Made by a program: the position numbers and the translations under genes
Shown here: one piece after another, positions 1 to 7,588 of the stretch
How the letters are laid out: every line of letters begins with the position of its first letter
Position numbering within the stretch: position 1 is the first letter of the stretch
Assembly: GCF_900258045.1 (NCBI RefSeq)
Contig: NZ_OGVD01000003.1
Span: forward strand, 62,001 to 126,000
Reading direction: 5' to 3'
Length of the DNA: 64,000 bases
DNA from: Sphingorhabdus sp. EL138
Lineage (GTDB): Bacteria; Pseudomonadota; Alphaproteobacteria; Sphingomonadales; Sphingomonadaceae
The notes under the pieces: model-generated
The model's database searches: none
What the model was told of the DNA's origin: nothing
The model's input: the letters and a program-made list of their open reading frames with translations, nothing else

Positions 1-666
1 TTGTTGGACCGTCTCTTTGAGGACCATGAGATTGAAGTGAATCTACATGTGACCACGTCGGAAAGTGTTAGCTCTGATCGTGCAGCTTCGTCGGCATCAT
101 TAAGTGATACGGTCACAAATGTGGTGGGCTTTTCTGGACAACTCAACGGGGAGGTTGATGAGCACATACCGCGCGTTTGGTTTCCGGTTTTGGGGGAAGA
201 CCAAGATGCTCGATTAACTCTGATTCGAGAAGAACTCCGGCCTGATGAAATTTGCCCTGTAATACCGTTCCCTTCTAGAAATGCTCGCCGCGGTGACGAA
301 ATTATTGGCGCATATCGTCAAATTTTGTTCGACGAGTTCCAAGTTGAACCGAAAAATATTCTGCAGGCTAGTGAATACAATCCATTTGAGGCATACCGGC
401 AGTTGTATGGCGCGATTGAGAGATACCGCAATGCACTGCACGAGTTGGGAGGGTGTAAAGCTTTTGTATCGCCACTATCCTCAAAATTGCTATCCATCGG
501 TTCGCTCTTGGCGTGTTATGATCATCGATCTCGAAGGCTAGAAAGTGCAAACCTCCATGTTGGTATGCCATATGTAGAAACAGCGACTTACGGCGAACCG
601 GAACAAAAGGCTGCGGACAAAACAGAATTGTATTCAATGTGGATAAGAGGAGAATGGGAGCGATGA
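1..666 (+). CDS. Hypothetical protein, 5'-truncated by window edge
   Basis: The reading frame is open from the first base to a TGA at 664-666, so the visible 221 residues are probably only the C-terminal part; the TTG at position 1 is not a convincing start. I do not recognise a named family. The segment around residues 83-120 (ICPVIPFPSRNARRGDE) and the later GGCKAFVSPLSSKLLSIGSLLA stretch (seen in two parts, GGCK then SSKLLSIG) resemble a Rossmann-like fold with a CARF/GGTK-like loop. That resemblance is by eye only. The stop overlaps the ATG of the next gene (ATGA at 663-666), so the two are translationally coupled and probably work together. It lies in the island end bounded by the tRNA fragment at 8869. 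Confidence 0.6.
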   Translation: MLDRLFEDHEIEVNLHVTTSESVSSDRAASSASLSDTVTNVVGFSGQLNGEVDEHIPRVWFPVLGEDQDARLTLIREELRPDEICPVIPFPSRNARRGDEIIGAYRQILFDEFQVEPKNILQASEYNPFEAYRQLYGAIERYRNALHELGGCKAFVSPLSSKLLSIGSLLACYDHRSRRLESANLHVGMPYVETATYGEPEQKAADKTELYSMWIRGEWER

Positions 667-1733
667 CCCGTATAGATCTAAGATTCGAAAAAATGCGCGG
701 GACACAATCTGCAATGGGGGCGGGCTTCGTGGCTCTAGATATTGTTGAGGGTCAAAAAAATACTTTTGCGGCGGCGGGAGGGTCCTGTGGTAACGTGATG
801 TCAATTCTGTCGTGGATGGGGTGGAGAGCAATCCAAACCGGACGTTTAGGAACTGATCAAGCAAGTGAATTTATTGTAGAAGAGTTTGACGCCATTGGCG
901 TCAATACGGATCATCTAATTCAAGATAATTCGATTTCCACACCAATCGTCATTCAAAAATTTGTTGAATCTAAAGATGGTGGACGGTCCCACAGATTTTC
1001 TCTGACTTGTCCTGATTGTAAAGGTTGGTTGCCACGATTTAGGGCGATGACTCTAAAGCAAGCTGATCCAATCGTAGAATCAGATTTGCGACCAGCCACA
1101 TTTTATTTTGATAGGGTAACGCCAGCTTCGTTAAAGCTCGCTAAATGGGCTAAGGATCGAGGAGCCTTGGTGATGTTTGAACCTGCTTCTATCAACGACG
1201 AGCGAGCATTCCAAAAGGCGGTCGATTTGTGCCATATACTGAAATATTCAGATGAGCGTCTTGGGCACATTCCCGATCTTGAAGAAACACAAAATCCAAA
1301 AGTAATCATCAAAACGCTCGGCGAAGCAGGGCTCCAAATGCGTTGGCGAAATCGTTGGAGTCGAATCAATGCCTTTGAGGCACCTGTATTTGAGGATGCA
1401 GCAGGTTCAGGCGATTGGTGTACGGCAGGTATCCTCCATAGACTGGGTAACAATGGAAGTTCTCTTTTCCAAAATCTTAAAAAATCCGATTTGGAACGAG
1501 CAATTAGATTTGGTCAGGCGATAGCGGCAATTAATTGTGGATTTGAAGGTGCACGCGGGCTCATGACTTATATGGACCATGATGCTCTAAATAGCGCACT
1601 TAGGGTTTTAGTATCCGCTGAGCATCCTGATAAATGGGAATTTTCTGAAAAAGAGAAGCGAATCTTGCCTGCGCGGCTCTGTGATCTGTGCGCGCAGCCT
1701 GAGGAACCAGAAAGTAAAAAGCGAAGGGCTTGA
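663..1733 (+). CDS. PfkB-family carbohydrate/nucleoside kinase-like protein
   Basis: A 356-residue protein of the ribokinase/PfkB fold. The N-terminal region carries the glycine-rich AAAGGSCGNV stretch that binds sugar in this family, followed by the LGTDQASEFIVEEF pattern. The C-terminal signature is DAAGSGDWCTAG, which matches the PfkB anion-hole motif GAGD with the catalytic Asp. Unusual for the family are a CPDC pair near residue 118 and a CDLC pair near the C-terminus, which could bind a metal. I chose the ATG at 663 because it overlaps the upstream stop (ATGA) and has AGAGGAGA nine bases before it; a GTG at 639 would also keep the frame open. The substrate is unknown. Coupling to an unknown partner inside an island suggests an accessory role rather than central metabolism. 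Confidence 0.75.
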   Translation: MTRIDLRFEKMRGTQSAMGAGFVALDIVEGQKNTFAAAGGSCGNVMSILSWMGWRAIQTGRLGTDQASEFIVEEFDAIGVNTDHLIQDNSISTPIVIQKFVESKDGGRSHRFSLTCPDCKGWLPRFRAMTLKQADPIVESDLRPATFYFDRVTPASLKLAKWAKDRGALVMFEPASINDERAFQKAVDLCHILKYSDERLGHIPDLEETQNPKVIIKTLGEAGLQMRWRNRWSRINAFEAPVFEDAAGSGDWCTAGILHRLGNNGSSLFQNLKKSDLERAIRFGQAIAAINCGFEGARGLMTYMDHDALNSALRVLVSAEHPDKWEFSEKEKRILPARLCDLCAQPEEPESKKRRA

Positions 1734-1988
1734 TCGTGGCCATGTAGGCATAACATCGTCATTCAAAAGTAATGGAATAATAGCCTTGTGTGCATATGGA
1801 GTCTTCGGATGGTTTTCTGATCAAGTATGAGTTCTAGAATGCAATGACGAGGTAACTCGCCGTAACTTTAATGTTGCATCGAATATGAAATCAGATTCCA
1901 GAGCGGCCACCCAATAATCATCCAAGCAAAAAAGCAAACTTCCGCGCCAAACACCAAATTTGCCATTCTAACTTTCAAAGGACGTAGA
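1734..1988. other. Intergenic region, no gene seen
   Basis: A 255-base AT-leaning gap between the stops of the convergent kinase and nuclease-like genes. I see no convincing ORF and no clear terminator hairpin with a T-run. Confidence 0.4.
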
Positions 1989-2429
1989 TTATCCAACACA
2001 GCGGTGCGTCTTCCAATATTTGCTCCATTTGAGTGCCCAACCACCTTTTACCATCGCGCACGAAAGATCTCCGGATATTGGTGACACACACCATGCCGCA
2101 GTGCGCTTGCCGCCCGCCCCGCCATCGGATCGGCACTTCAATGTAGGCCCATACACCAGAACATGACCCTCCCTTGACCGTCCAGAAGGTTTGCCAACCA
2201 ATTTCACTAGAGCGTCGCGTGCTTCTTTTGCACTTGCCTTCGGACAGGGATGACCAGTTGAACAAGTCCCATCCATTTCCCGTGCGGCAATGCCTGATAG
2301 TCTGACTCTTGGACCTTCGGCGCACCAGATGGGACCATCACCATCCCAGACACGAGTTGGCGTGCATTCGAACGATTGCCCTGCGCCAACAATGGTAGAA
2401 CCCATTAATAGCAATTCAATCAAACCCAT
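1989..2429 (-). CDS. Secreted SNase-like (thermonuclease-fold) protein
   Basis: A 146-residue protein with a hydrophobic N-terminus (MGLIELLLMGSTIVGAGQS) that reads as a signal peptide. The mature part has the TNase/SNase-like pattern VWDGDGPIWC then VRLSGIAAREMDG, matching the conserved vDGDT...vRl.GIdaPE core of staphylococcal nuclease homologues. Several cysteines (C36, C56, C62 region and later) suggest disulfides after export. The usual Arg/Glu catalytic set is only partly recognisable, so activity is uncertain; such proteins are common as small accessory ORFs in sphingomonads. It stands alone between the kinase gene and the IS element, with 255 bases upstream of its stop holding no evident gene. 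Confidence 0.55.
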   Translation of the reverse strand: MGLIELLLMGSTIVGAGQSFECTPTRVWDGDGPIWCAEGPRVRLSGIAAREMDGTCSTGHPCPKASAKEARDALVKLVGKPSGRSREGHVLVYGPTLKCRSDGGAGGKRTAAWCVSPISGDLSCAMVKGGWALKWSKYWKTHRCVG

Positions 2430-2643
2430 GTCTCACCCACAAATATTTGAACTTCCTAAATTGGAATAATGACGGCATTGGCTGCAAACTCAAGTTGGAA
2501 CATTGGATTGGCCGAATTTGACCAGTTAATTTCAAAATGACGATGGGTGACATTTTCGCTATAGTCGAAGAGAAGAGGGGGCTTGGTTCCGGGTGAACCA
2601 AGGACTTGGAGACAAATAATGACCGAGGATAAAAACACACAAT

Positions 2644-2690
2644 CTGACAATCAACAAAACTGGCCTGGCTTGTCAGAGGTTGACTGTCAG
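2644..2690. repeat. Imperfect 12-bp inverted repeat
   Basis: CTGACAATCAAC at 2644-2655 pairs with GTTGACTGTCAG at 2679-2690 with one mismatch and a 23-base loop. It lies in the roughly 300-base stretch (2430-2729) between the nuclease-like gene and the IS left end, which otherwise holds no supported gene. It could be an operator, an RNA hairpin or a remnant of an older mobile element end. Confidence 0.4.
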
Positions 2691-2760
2691 TCGTCAGATA
2701 AAATGAGACAGATGTGTCATTCACTTTGGTGAGAGTTTGGCACCATCTGGTTGGTCGATA

Positions 2761-3741
2761 TTAAGCTGCCAGCTTGCTGTGAAGCAAGCGTCGTTTTCTA
2801 AATGTGAGTTGTTTGATCCTTTCTCTTTGTTTGATGATGGATTGAGCTCTGCCGAAGTAGGCATCTGCAGGTGTTACGTTATTGAGGCTCTCATGATAAC
2901 GCTCGTGATTGTAATGCTCGACGAACGCCTCGACCTGCTTTTCCAGATCACCGGGTAGATAATAGTTTTCCAGCAGGATGCGGTTCTTCAAGGTCTGGTG
3001 CCAGCGCTCGATCTTGCCCTGTGTCTGGGGATGGAACGGTGCACCGCGAACATGGCGCATCTTTCGATCCTTGAGCCAGTCGGCCAGTTCTCCTGCAACA
3101 TAGCTGGGACCATTGTCGCTGAGCAGACGCGGTTTATGCAGCACATGTGCTTGATCGCAGCCAGATGCCGTCAATGCCATCTCCAGTGTATCCGTTACAT
3201 CTTCTGCTTTCATCGTTGCGCACAGTTTCCAGCTGATAATGTAGCGGGAGAAGTCATCGAGGATGGTGGAGAGATAATACCAGCCCCAGCCTATGATCTT
3301 GAGGTATGTAAAGTCGGTCTGCCAGAGCTGGTTAGGTGCAGTCGTCCTGTCCTTAAACTCGCTCGCTGCTTTCATTACGATAAAGGCCGGACTGGTGATC
3401 AGATCATGGGCCTTGAGGAGCCGGTAAACACTGGCCTCAGATACGAAGTAGCCTTTGGTGTCGGTGAACGTCACTGCCAGCTCTCTGGGCGATAACTCAG
3501 AGCGTTCCAGCGCCATCTCCAGTATCTGTTCGTGGATCTCATCTGGTATCCGGTTCCACGCACGTCTGGGACCAGGGCGCTTATCTTCCAACGCATCTTC
3601 ACCAAAACGCTGATAGAGGTCATACCAGCGGTAGAAGGTAGGCCGGGCGATGCCCAGCCTATCCAGTGTTTGCTTAGCTGGCAGGTGTGATCGTTCCACC
3701 AGCCTGATGATCTCCAGCTTCTCGGATGCAGGATACCTCAT
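2761..3741 (-). CDS. IS3-family transposase OrfB (DDE integrase domain)
   Basis: A 326-residue transposase. Residues 1-60 hold a helix-turn-helix (TFYRWYDLYQRFGEDALED), followed by an IS3-type HTH_21-like region and the rve integrase core. The DDE residues are recognisable in NQLWQTDFTYLKI (first D), PRLLSDNGPSYV (second D) and HPQTQGKIERWHQTLKNR (E). The C-terminus is RKRRLLHSKLAA, with no sign of truncation. Its ATG overlaps the orfA stop by four bases (ATGA at 3738-3741), so expression appears to be by translational coupling rather than the programmed -1 frameshift that many IS3 elements use. Confidence 0.92.
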   Translation of the reverse strand: MRYPASEKLEIIRLVERSHLPAKQTLDRLGIARPTFYRWYDLYQRFGEDALEDKRPGPRRAWNRIPDEIHEQILEMALERSELSPRELAVTFTDTKGYFVSEASVYRLLKAHDLITSPAFIVMKAASEFKDRTTAPNQLWQTDFTYLKIIGWGWYYLSTILDDFSRYIISWKLCATMKAEDVTDTLEMALTASGCDQAHVLHKPRLLSDNGPSYVAGELADWLKDRKMRHVRGAPFHPQTQGKIERWHQTLKNRILLENYYLPGDLEKQVEAFVEHYNHERYHESLNNVTPADAYFGRAQSIIKQRERIKQLTFRKRRLLHSKLAA

Positions 3742-4112
3742 TCGTCTTCGTCCCCATCCCCGATCATGCTTTTTTTGAGAAGTCGGTTCTCCAAAGTCAG
3801 TTCTGCAACAACTTCTTTCAGGTCGCGGCCTTCACGGCGAAGTTCACTCACTTCTTCATTGTTGGCAGCACGCGCTGTGTCACCTGCAAGACGCTTCTTG
3901 CCAGCCTCCATGAAGTCCTTCGACCATTTGTAATAGACGCCTTGGGCAATGCCTTCTCGGCGACATAGCTCGGCTATCGTATCGTCACCGCGCAAACCCT
4001 CCAGTACGATCCTTATCTTCTCTTCTGCGCTATATTGCTTGCGGGTAGCACGGCGAATATCCTTCACCACCTGGTCAGCGGGCGCCTTGGAATTTTTCTG
4101 TTTTGATCTCAT
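3738..4112 (-). CDS. IS3-family transposase OrfA (HTH subunit)
   Basis: A 124-residue protein of the transposase_8/IS3 OrfA type. The motif YSAEEKIRIVLEGLRGDDTIAELCRREGIAQGVYYKWSKDFMEAGKKRL is the classic helix-turn-helix of the group, given here as landmarks at about residues 27-75. A leucine-rich coiled coil (LKEVVAELTLENRLLKKSM) follows and would serve dimerisation. It ends in an acidic tail (GDGDEDE). It lies just inside the right terminal repeat and is co-transcribed with orfB. Confidence 0.92.
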   Translation of the reverse strand: MRSKQKNSKAPADQVVKDIRRATRKQYSAEEKIRIVLEGLRGDDTIAELCRREGIAQGVYYKWSKDFMEAGKKRLAGDTARAANNEEVSELRREGRDLKEVVAELTLENRLLKKSMIGDGDEDE

Positions 4113-4156
4113 CTTCGTTCCTTACGTCACTACGATGATACCAAAACACTCACATG

Positions 4157-4765
4157 TTAATGAACCGCAATCTGTCTATCGAATGCTGACGGGGAACAGG
4201 TCGCAAACATACCGGGCAAAAGGTTGTTCAGGATTACGCCATGCGGAGCGATTTCCCGCGAGACACTTGCGGTATAATTGAGCAGTGCGGACCGCGCCGG
4301 GCCGGACATCAACCGCCAGATCATAGGGTTTTTCGCGGAAAAGGTCGCGATATTAACAATCCGGCCCCAACCTTTCTCTTTCATCACCGGAATGTAATTG
4401 CGCATGATTTCAATCGGTCCGATCAAGGCTGTGTCCACGGAATCACGCCACATCTCAGGCGTTACCTTTAGGAAATCTCCGTTCGGATCAGGGGGTTTGA
4501 TTGTGATGGCAAGAATATCGGGATCAGGACAAGCGGCGAATAAGACTGCACGGCCTTCCTCGGTGGAGGAGTCTGCAACAACCGGAGTAACTGGCACGTC
4601 AAATTTTCCAGCGATTTCCTCGGCCGCCTTTTGTAAGCGTTCTTCACCGCGAGCGGTGATGACTAGCTCGGCTCCTGCCTCCGCCAGACGTTCAGCCGTT
4701 GCTCGCCCCATACCAGCACTTCCACCGGCCATAATGGCCTTCTTACCTTTAATCTTCAGATCCAT
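4157..4765 (-). pseudogene. Short-chain dehydrogenase/reductase, C-terminus lost at IS boundary
   Basis: The reading frame gives 202 residues where SDRs usually have about 250-265. The cofactor motif AGGSAGMGRA is near residue 13. The strand NIATFSAKNP and the stretch ending LNYTASVSREIAPHGV keep the fold, but the usual catalytic YxxxK is replaced by GPARSALLNY, so the tyrosine is missing even in the retained part; this is seen in some SDR subfamilies. The frame continues to NNLLPGMFAT and then ends in a TAA at 4157-4159, five bases from the IS right end. No downstream remainder lies on the other side of the IS. The start overlaps the end of the upstream isomerase-like gene by 17 bases, so the two formed an operon. 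Confidence 0.7.
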
Positions 4766-5465
4766 TTTCTAACTCCTTTAGTCGGTCGATTTCATTCAAT
4801 TCATGCGTTGATTGGCCGGATGGACTACGTTTCAATCCCGACTCGTCGAGACGCCAACGCAGTGTATCGATCCGGTCCTGACCAAAGAAAGGCTCGTCTT
4901 TGAAGACCATTGTCGGCACGCCCCAATGACCTGATTGCTCAAGCAATCGATGGTTTTTGTCTATCTCTGCCTTTGCATCATAATGCGCGAACGCGCTTTC
5001 CATCTCGGACAGATTGAGACCCGCTCGCTCTGCGACAAGCGCGAGATGGTCACCTTGGTCCCAATCTTTAGTTCCACCCCATAGTAAAGCTGCCGCATGA
5101 TGTGCGAAATCGATACCCCTACCGCGGCGCTCCGCCTCAACGCCGAGCATCGACAATCGCCAGATATAAGGTTGTTCTTCTGGCACTTCATAGGTTTCCA
5201 TATCTTGGACAACTGGATCCGGCTTTGGCCAGAAAAAAGGCAAGCCCAGAAACGCCGCGCGGCGCTTGGAGTCCATCACTATATACTTTGGACGCTTCTT
5301 GTCGGCAGCATCGAACACGGTAGATTTGGCGCGCAAAGCAATCGGTAAAACCGGGCGCAGTGTGACACTGACCGCATAGTCCTCGCGTATTTGCAGCAGG
5401 TCAGGAGTAACAAGATAGGAATAAGGACTTCTGAACGACCAGAAGACATCGACACATTTCGACAT
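4749..5465 (-). CDS. DsbA-family / 2-hydroxychromene-2-carboxylate isomerase-like protein
   Basis: A 238-residue thioredoxin-fold protein of the HCCA isomerase/kappa-GST branch. The N-terminal strand is followed by FWSFRSPYSYL, where the serine takes the place of the CxxC of true DsbA; this substitution is typical of the isomerase branch. The C-terminal QSGHWGVPTMVFKDEPFFGQDRI contains the cis-proline GVPT motif and the F-x-GQDR end of the family. Such enzymes isomerise glutathione-dependent intermediates of aromatic degradation. The ATG at 5465 is preferred over 5480 because GGAAGGAA, inside the longer frame, makes a good ribosome site for it. It is transcribed together with the truncated SDR and away from the TetR gene at 5647. 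Confidence 0.75.
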   Translation of the reverse strand: MSKCVDVFWSFRSPYSYLVTPDLLQIREDYAVSVTLRPVLPIALRAKSTVFDAADKKRPKYIVMDSKRRAAFLGLPFFWPKPDPVVQDMETYEVPEEQPYIWRLSMLGVEAERRGRGIDFAHHAAALLWGGTKDWDQGDHLALVAERAGLNLSEMESAFAHYDAKAEIDKNHRLLEQSGHWGVPTMVFKDEPFFGQDRIDTLRWRLDESGLKRSPSGQSTHELNEIDRLKELENGSED

Positions 5466-5533
5466 TATTTTTCCTTCCAAGTTTCAATCCGCTGGACCAT
5501 CCAAGCTGGAAAGTGCGGCGCCTTAGTTTCGAA

Positions 5534-5587
5534 AATAGGTGCTACCCGAATCATAAAATAGGTAGTAAAACCTATTATTAGGTATTA
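5534..5587. promoter_or_regulatory. Operator cluster between isomerase and TetR genes
   Basis: A perfect inverted repeat AATAGGT-N6-ACCTATT occupies 5557-5576. A further AATAGGT lies at 5534-5540 and a related TTAGGTATT at 5579-5587. The cluster sits in the divergent promoter region (5466-5646) between the HCCA-isomerase-like operon and the TetR gene, which is where a TetR protein normally represses itself and its neighbour. That the adjacent TetR binds here is inference. Confidence 0.6.
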
Positions 5588-5646
5588 TGTACTAAATTAC
5601 AACTTTCTTTTACATAACGGACTAAACCACGAGGACATTTGAACTG

Positions 5647-6279
5647 ATGAAAAAGCGCTCAGCCACCGCTTCTCGAATTTTGGATGTCAGCAGACGTGCC
5701 TTTAATGCCAAGGGCTATGCGGCAACGTCAGTCACCGAAATTGCGGCTTCCCTGCACATGTCCCAAGGCAATTTAACCTATCACTTTCCTGCGAAGCGCG
5801 ACTTGGCGAAAGCTCTGGAAGACGATGTACTATCGCTGATGAAAGACCATCGCGCAGCCAAGAAAAATGGGACATTGGCCGACGACTATATCGACCATTT
5901 GCTATTCGGGATGGAGTTGACGTGGCGCTATCGCTTCCTCTTGCGTGATCGTATGCATTATGCAGGCGAACCCGTAGGTCAGCGACCGGATTCCGAACTG
6001 ACAGCAGATTATGAAGGGCTTGTCGCCTTACTCAAGAGAATTGATAACGAAGGTCTCTTTGTAGGGGACAATGCGCAGAACATTGATGTCCTGGGCCGGT
6101 CGCTCTGGATAGTCAGTCGCTATTGGGTTGACTACCTACGAGAACTCGAAGGGCTTGAGCAGGTAAGTTGGGCCGACCAAGAACGCGGTATTGAACATCA
6201 TCTTGCCGTTCTGTTCCCATACCTGAAAGCCTCTGCGAGACGTGAGTTCAAAGCAGCATTGGACAAGCAACAAATATAG
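5647..6279 (+). CDS. TetR/AcrR-family transcriptional regulator
   Basis: A 210-residue regulator. Residues 8-50 form the TetR helix-turn-helix: ASRILDVSRRAFNAKGYAATSVTEIAASLHMSQGNLTYHFPAKRDL in the region, with the typical GNLTYHF recognition end. The remaining helical part would bind a ligand; several aromatic residues (WRYRFLLRDRMHYAG, SLWIVSRYWVDYL) suggest a hydrophobic pocket. It is divergent from the isomerase/SDR operon, and AATAGGT palindromes lie between them, so it most likely controls that operon and itself. The ATG follows GAGGACATTTGAACTG, giving a reasonable ribosome site. Confidence 0.85.
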   Translation: MKKRSATASRILDVSRRAFNAKGYAATSVTEIAASLHMSQGNLTYHFPAKRDLAKALEDDVLSLMKDHRAAKKNGTLADDYIDHLLFGMELTWRYRFLLRDRMHYAGEPVGQRPDSELTADYEGLVALLKRIDNEGLFVGDNAQNIDVLGRSLWIVSRYWVDYLRELEGLEQVSWADQERGIEHHLAVLFPYLKASARREFKAALDKQQI

Positions 6280-6345
6280 AAGAGTGCGAACTGTTGGAGT
6301 GATCCGAATTGTCTTGATTTAAGGCTGTTGTGCATTGATCTCTAA

Positions 6346-6370
6346 CGTCCGCTTTTGCGTCCAGAGGTGA
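6346..6370. repeat. Dispersed GTCCGCTTTTGCG element, copy 1 (degenerate)
   Basis: CGTCCGCTTTTGCGTCC followed by AGAGGTGAC. It shares the left arm and loop with the two fuller copies at 6803 and 8301, but the right arm has diverged. Confidence 0.4.
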
Positions 6371-6401
6371 CATTTCCTCAACTTGGCTCTAACGTCCTGA
6401 A

Positions 6402-6800
6402 ATGGCTAGAAGATGGCTGATGCGGATTACGGATGTAGGAATGCTGCTCTACTGGGCGGTGACTGCACTGATGGCATTATCGATCATATCCGTACCAGGA
6501 GAGTATCTATTCAAGGATTATCATGATCCGCGTGTAGTGGCCTGGAATTGGTCATTCATGCCCCTCGATGTCATTTTTGCAATATGCGGACTTTGGGCGC
6601 TCAGACTGGAGCGTATTGGAGATCCGAGATGGAAGGTGTGGACAGCTGTATCACTAAGCCTGACGGTATGTGCAGGCCTTATGGCAATCAGCTATTGGAT
6701 TGTTGTCGGAGACTATGATCCTGCTTGGTGGATACCAAATCTCTTCCTTATGCTCTGGCCGATTCCATTTCTTTTTGGACTAGCAAACAACGAAAATTGA
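6402..6800 (+). CDS. Small four-helix membrane protein, DUF5360-like
   Basis: A 132-residue integral membrane protein with four hydrophobic segments at about residues 10-30, 48-66, 78-100 and 108-127. The pattern VVAWNWSFMPLDVIFAICG with conserved W and D, and the closing NLFLMLWPIPFLFG, is what I recall for DUF5360/YvaD-like proteins. The function of that family is unknown. It is an isolated gene between the first TetR gene and the convergent HXXEE protein. A downstream ATG (6420, MRITDVG) is a possible alternative start; neither has a strong ribosome site. Confidence 0.6.
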   Translation: MARRWLMRITDVGMLLYWAVTALMALSIISVPGEYLFKDYHDPRVVAWNWSFMPLDVIFAICGLWALRLERIGDPRWKVWTAVSLSLTVCAGLMAISYWIVVGDYDPAWWIPNLFLMLWPIPFLFGLANNEN

Positions 6801-6802
6801 AT

Positions 6803-6827
6803 ATCCGCTTTTGCGCCCTAAGCGGTC
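6803..6827. repeat. Dispersed hairpin element, copy 2
   Basis: ATCCGCTT and AAGCGGTC flank the loop TTGCGCCCT, giving a small hairpin just after the stop of the DUF5360-like gene. It may act as a bidirectional terminator between this gene and the convergent HXXEE gene, though no long T-run follows. Confidence 0.5.
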
Positions 6828-6920
6828 GTGGCCAATTCTTTGTGAAAGAGGGCGACCTTAGATCAATCCTGATGCAAATCTCAAATTTATATTCTCTGCA
6901 GCCGTTTATTAGCTGGCCGT

Positions 6921-7499
6921 TCAGCGCTGCAAATTTTCCGAAGGCGCTTGTTGAGCAGATTCGCCATCAGCGCTTTTGTTCATGAGGCCGAACACAATCA
7001 TCAGTATCCAGGCGACAAGTGTTGCAATGAGCAAGACAATCGGTCCGAACGCTTCAAATACAAGAAAGACAACACCGCCCATAATGAACACAAAAAACAA
7101 GATTAAGGGGGTTGTCAGCTCTTCCTTCAATGCAACCCGCCAGATAAGAAAATTCACCGGTAAATAGAGCAACACAGATGTAATCATTCCAGGGCTATAG
7201 TCTTGATAGATGATTGTGGTGACAACATGGAAAATTGCGTTGGCGACTTGGCTTCCCATCAGAAAGCCAATTGTAAGTGCGGTGCTTACCCGATTTCGAA
7301 AGATGGAATTCAGTATCAAATAGACAAATGTTACTCCCATCAGGATTGTAAGCATCGCTTCTGTTGTCAAAGCGTTATTGTCGGGAAAGTAGGATAAACG
7401 CCAAGCTCGGAAATCGAGAAGCAGATTTTCTTCGCCATGATGGATGGCATAAGCAAGGGGAGCAAATAGCAGCGAGGTTTGAAATGATAAGCGAGGCAT
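6921..7499 (-). CDS. HXXEE-domain membrane protein
   Basis: A 192-residue membrane protein. The name-giving motif appears near the N-terminus as AIHHGEENLL, with the H-x-x-E-E arrangement in the first membrane segment. Further hydrophobic helices occur around residues 47-66, 73-90, 105-122, 128-150 and 150-170. The conserved charged residues inside a membrane suggest a catalytic or metal-binding role, but the family has no assigned function. It is divergent from the TetR gene at 7589 with an 89-base intergenic region that holds a palindrome. GGAG lies upstream of the ATG at 7499. Confidence 0.7.
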   Translation of the reverse strand: MPRLSFQTSLLFAPLAYAIHHGEENLLLDFRAWRLSYFPDNNALTTEAMLTILMGVTFVYLILNSIFRNRVSTALTIGFLMGSQVANAIFHVVTTIIYQDYSPGMITSVLLYLPVNFLIWRVALKEELTTPLILFFVFIMGGVVFLVFEAFGPIVLLIATLVAWILMIVFGLMNKSADGESAQQAPSENLQR

Positions 7500-7541
7500 G
7501 TCGGTCTCCGCAATAAATGATAGCGAAGTGATAACTCCCTC

Positions 7542-7565
7542 TAAATTGACTTTCCAGTCACTTAA
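7542..7565. promoter_or_regulatory. Palindromic operator between HXXEE and TetR genes
   Basis: The core TGACT-TTCC-AGTCA at 7547-7560 is perfect, and the outer five bases on each side also pair at most positions. Its place between two divergent genes, one of them a TetR regulator, suggests autoregulation and control of the HXXEE gene. Confidence 0.5.
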
Positions 7566-7588
7566 GGATCGTCTATCCGGTTTAGGTT

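Larger units (their letters stand above)
2730..4152 (-). mobile_element. IS3-family insertion sequence with imperfect terminal repeats
   Basis: The element is about 1.42 kb. Its left end at 2730 reads TGAGAGTTTGGCACCATC; the reverse complement of its right end at 4152 reads TGAGTGTTTTGGTATCATC. The two align with one gap and a few mismatches, and both start with the TG expected of IS3 ends. It encodes orfA (3738-4112) and orfB (2761-3741). The three bases flanking the two ends (TGG and CAT) differ, so there is no target duplication. The neighbouring dehydrogenase gene on the right ends within a few bases of the IS, and its missing part is not found on the left. Both facts fit an IS-mediated deletion or recombination after insertion. 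Confidence 0.85.

Noticed and set aside
2416-2724. 102-codon minus-strand ORF
   Set aside because: No recognisable domain; it is not the missing SDR end and overlaps the nuclease-like gene start.
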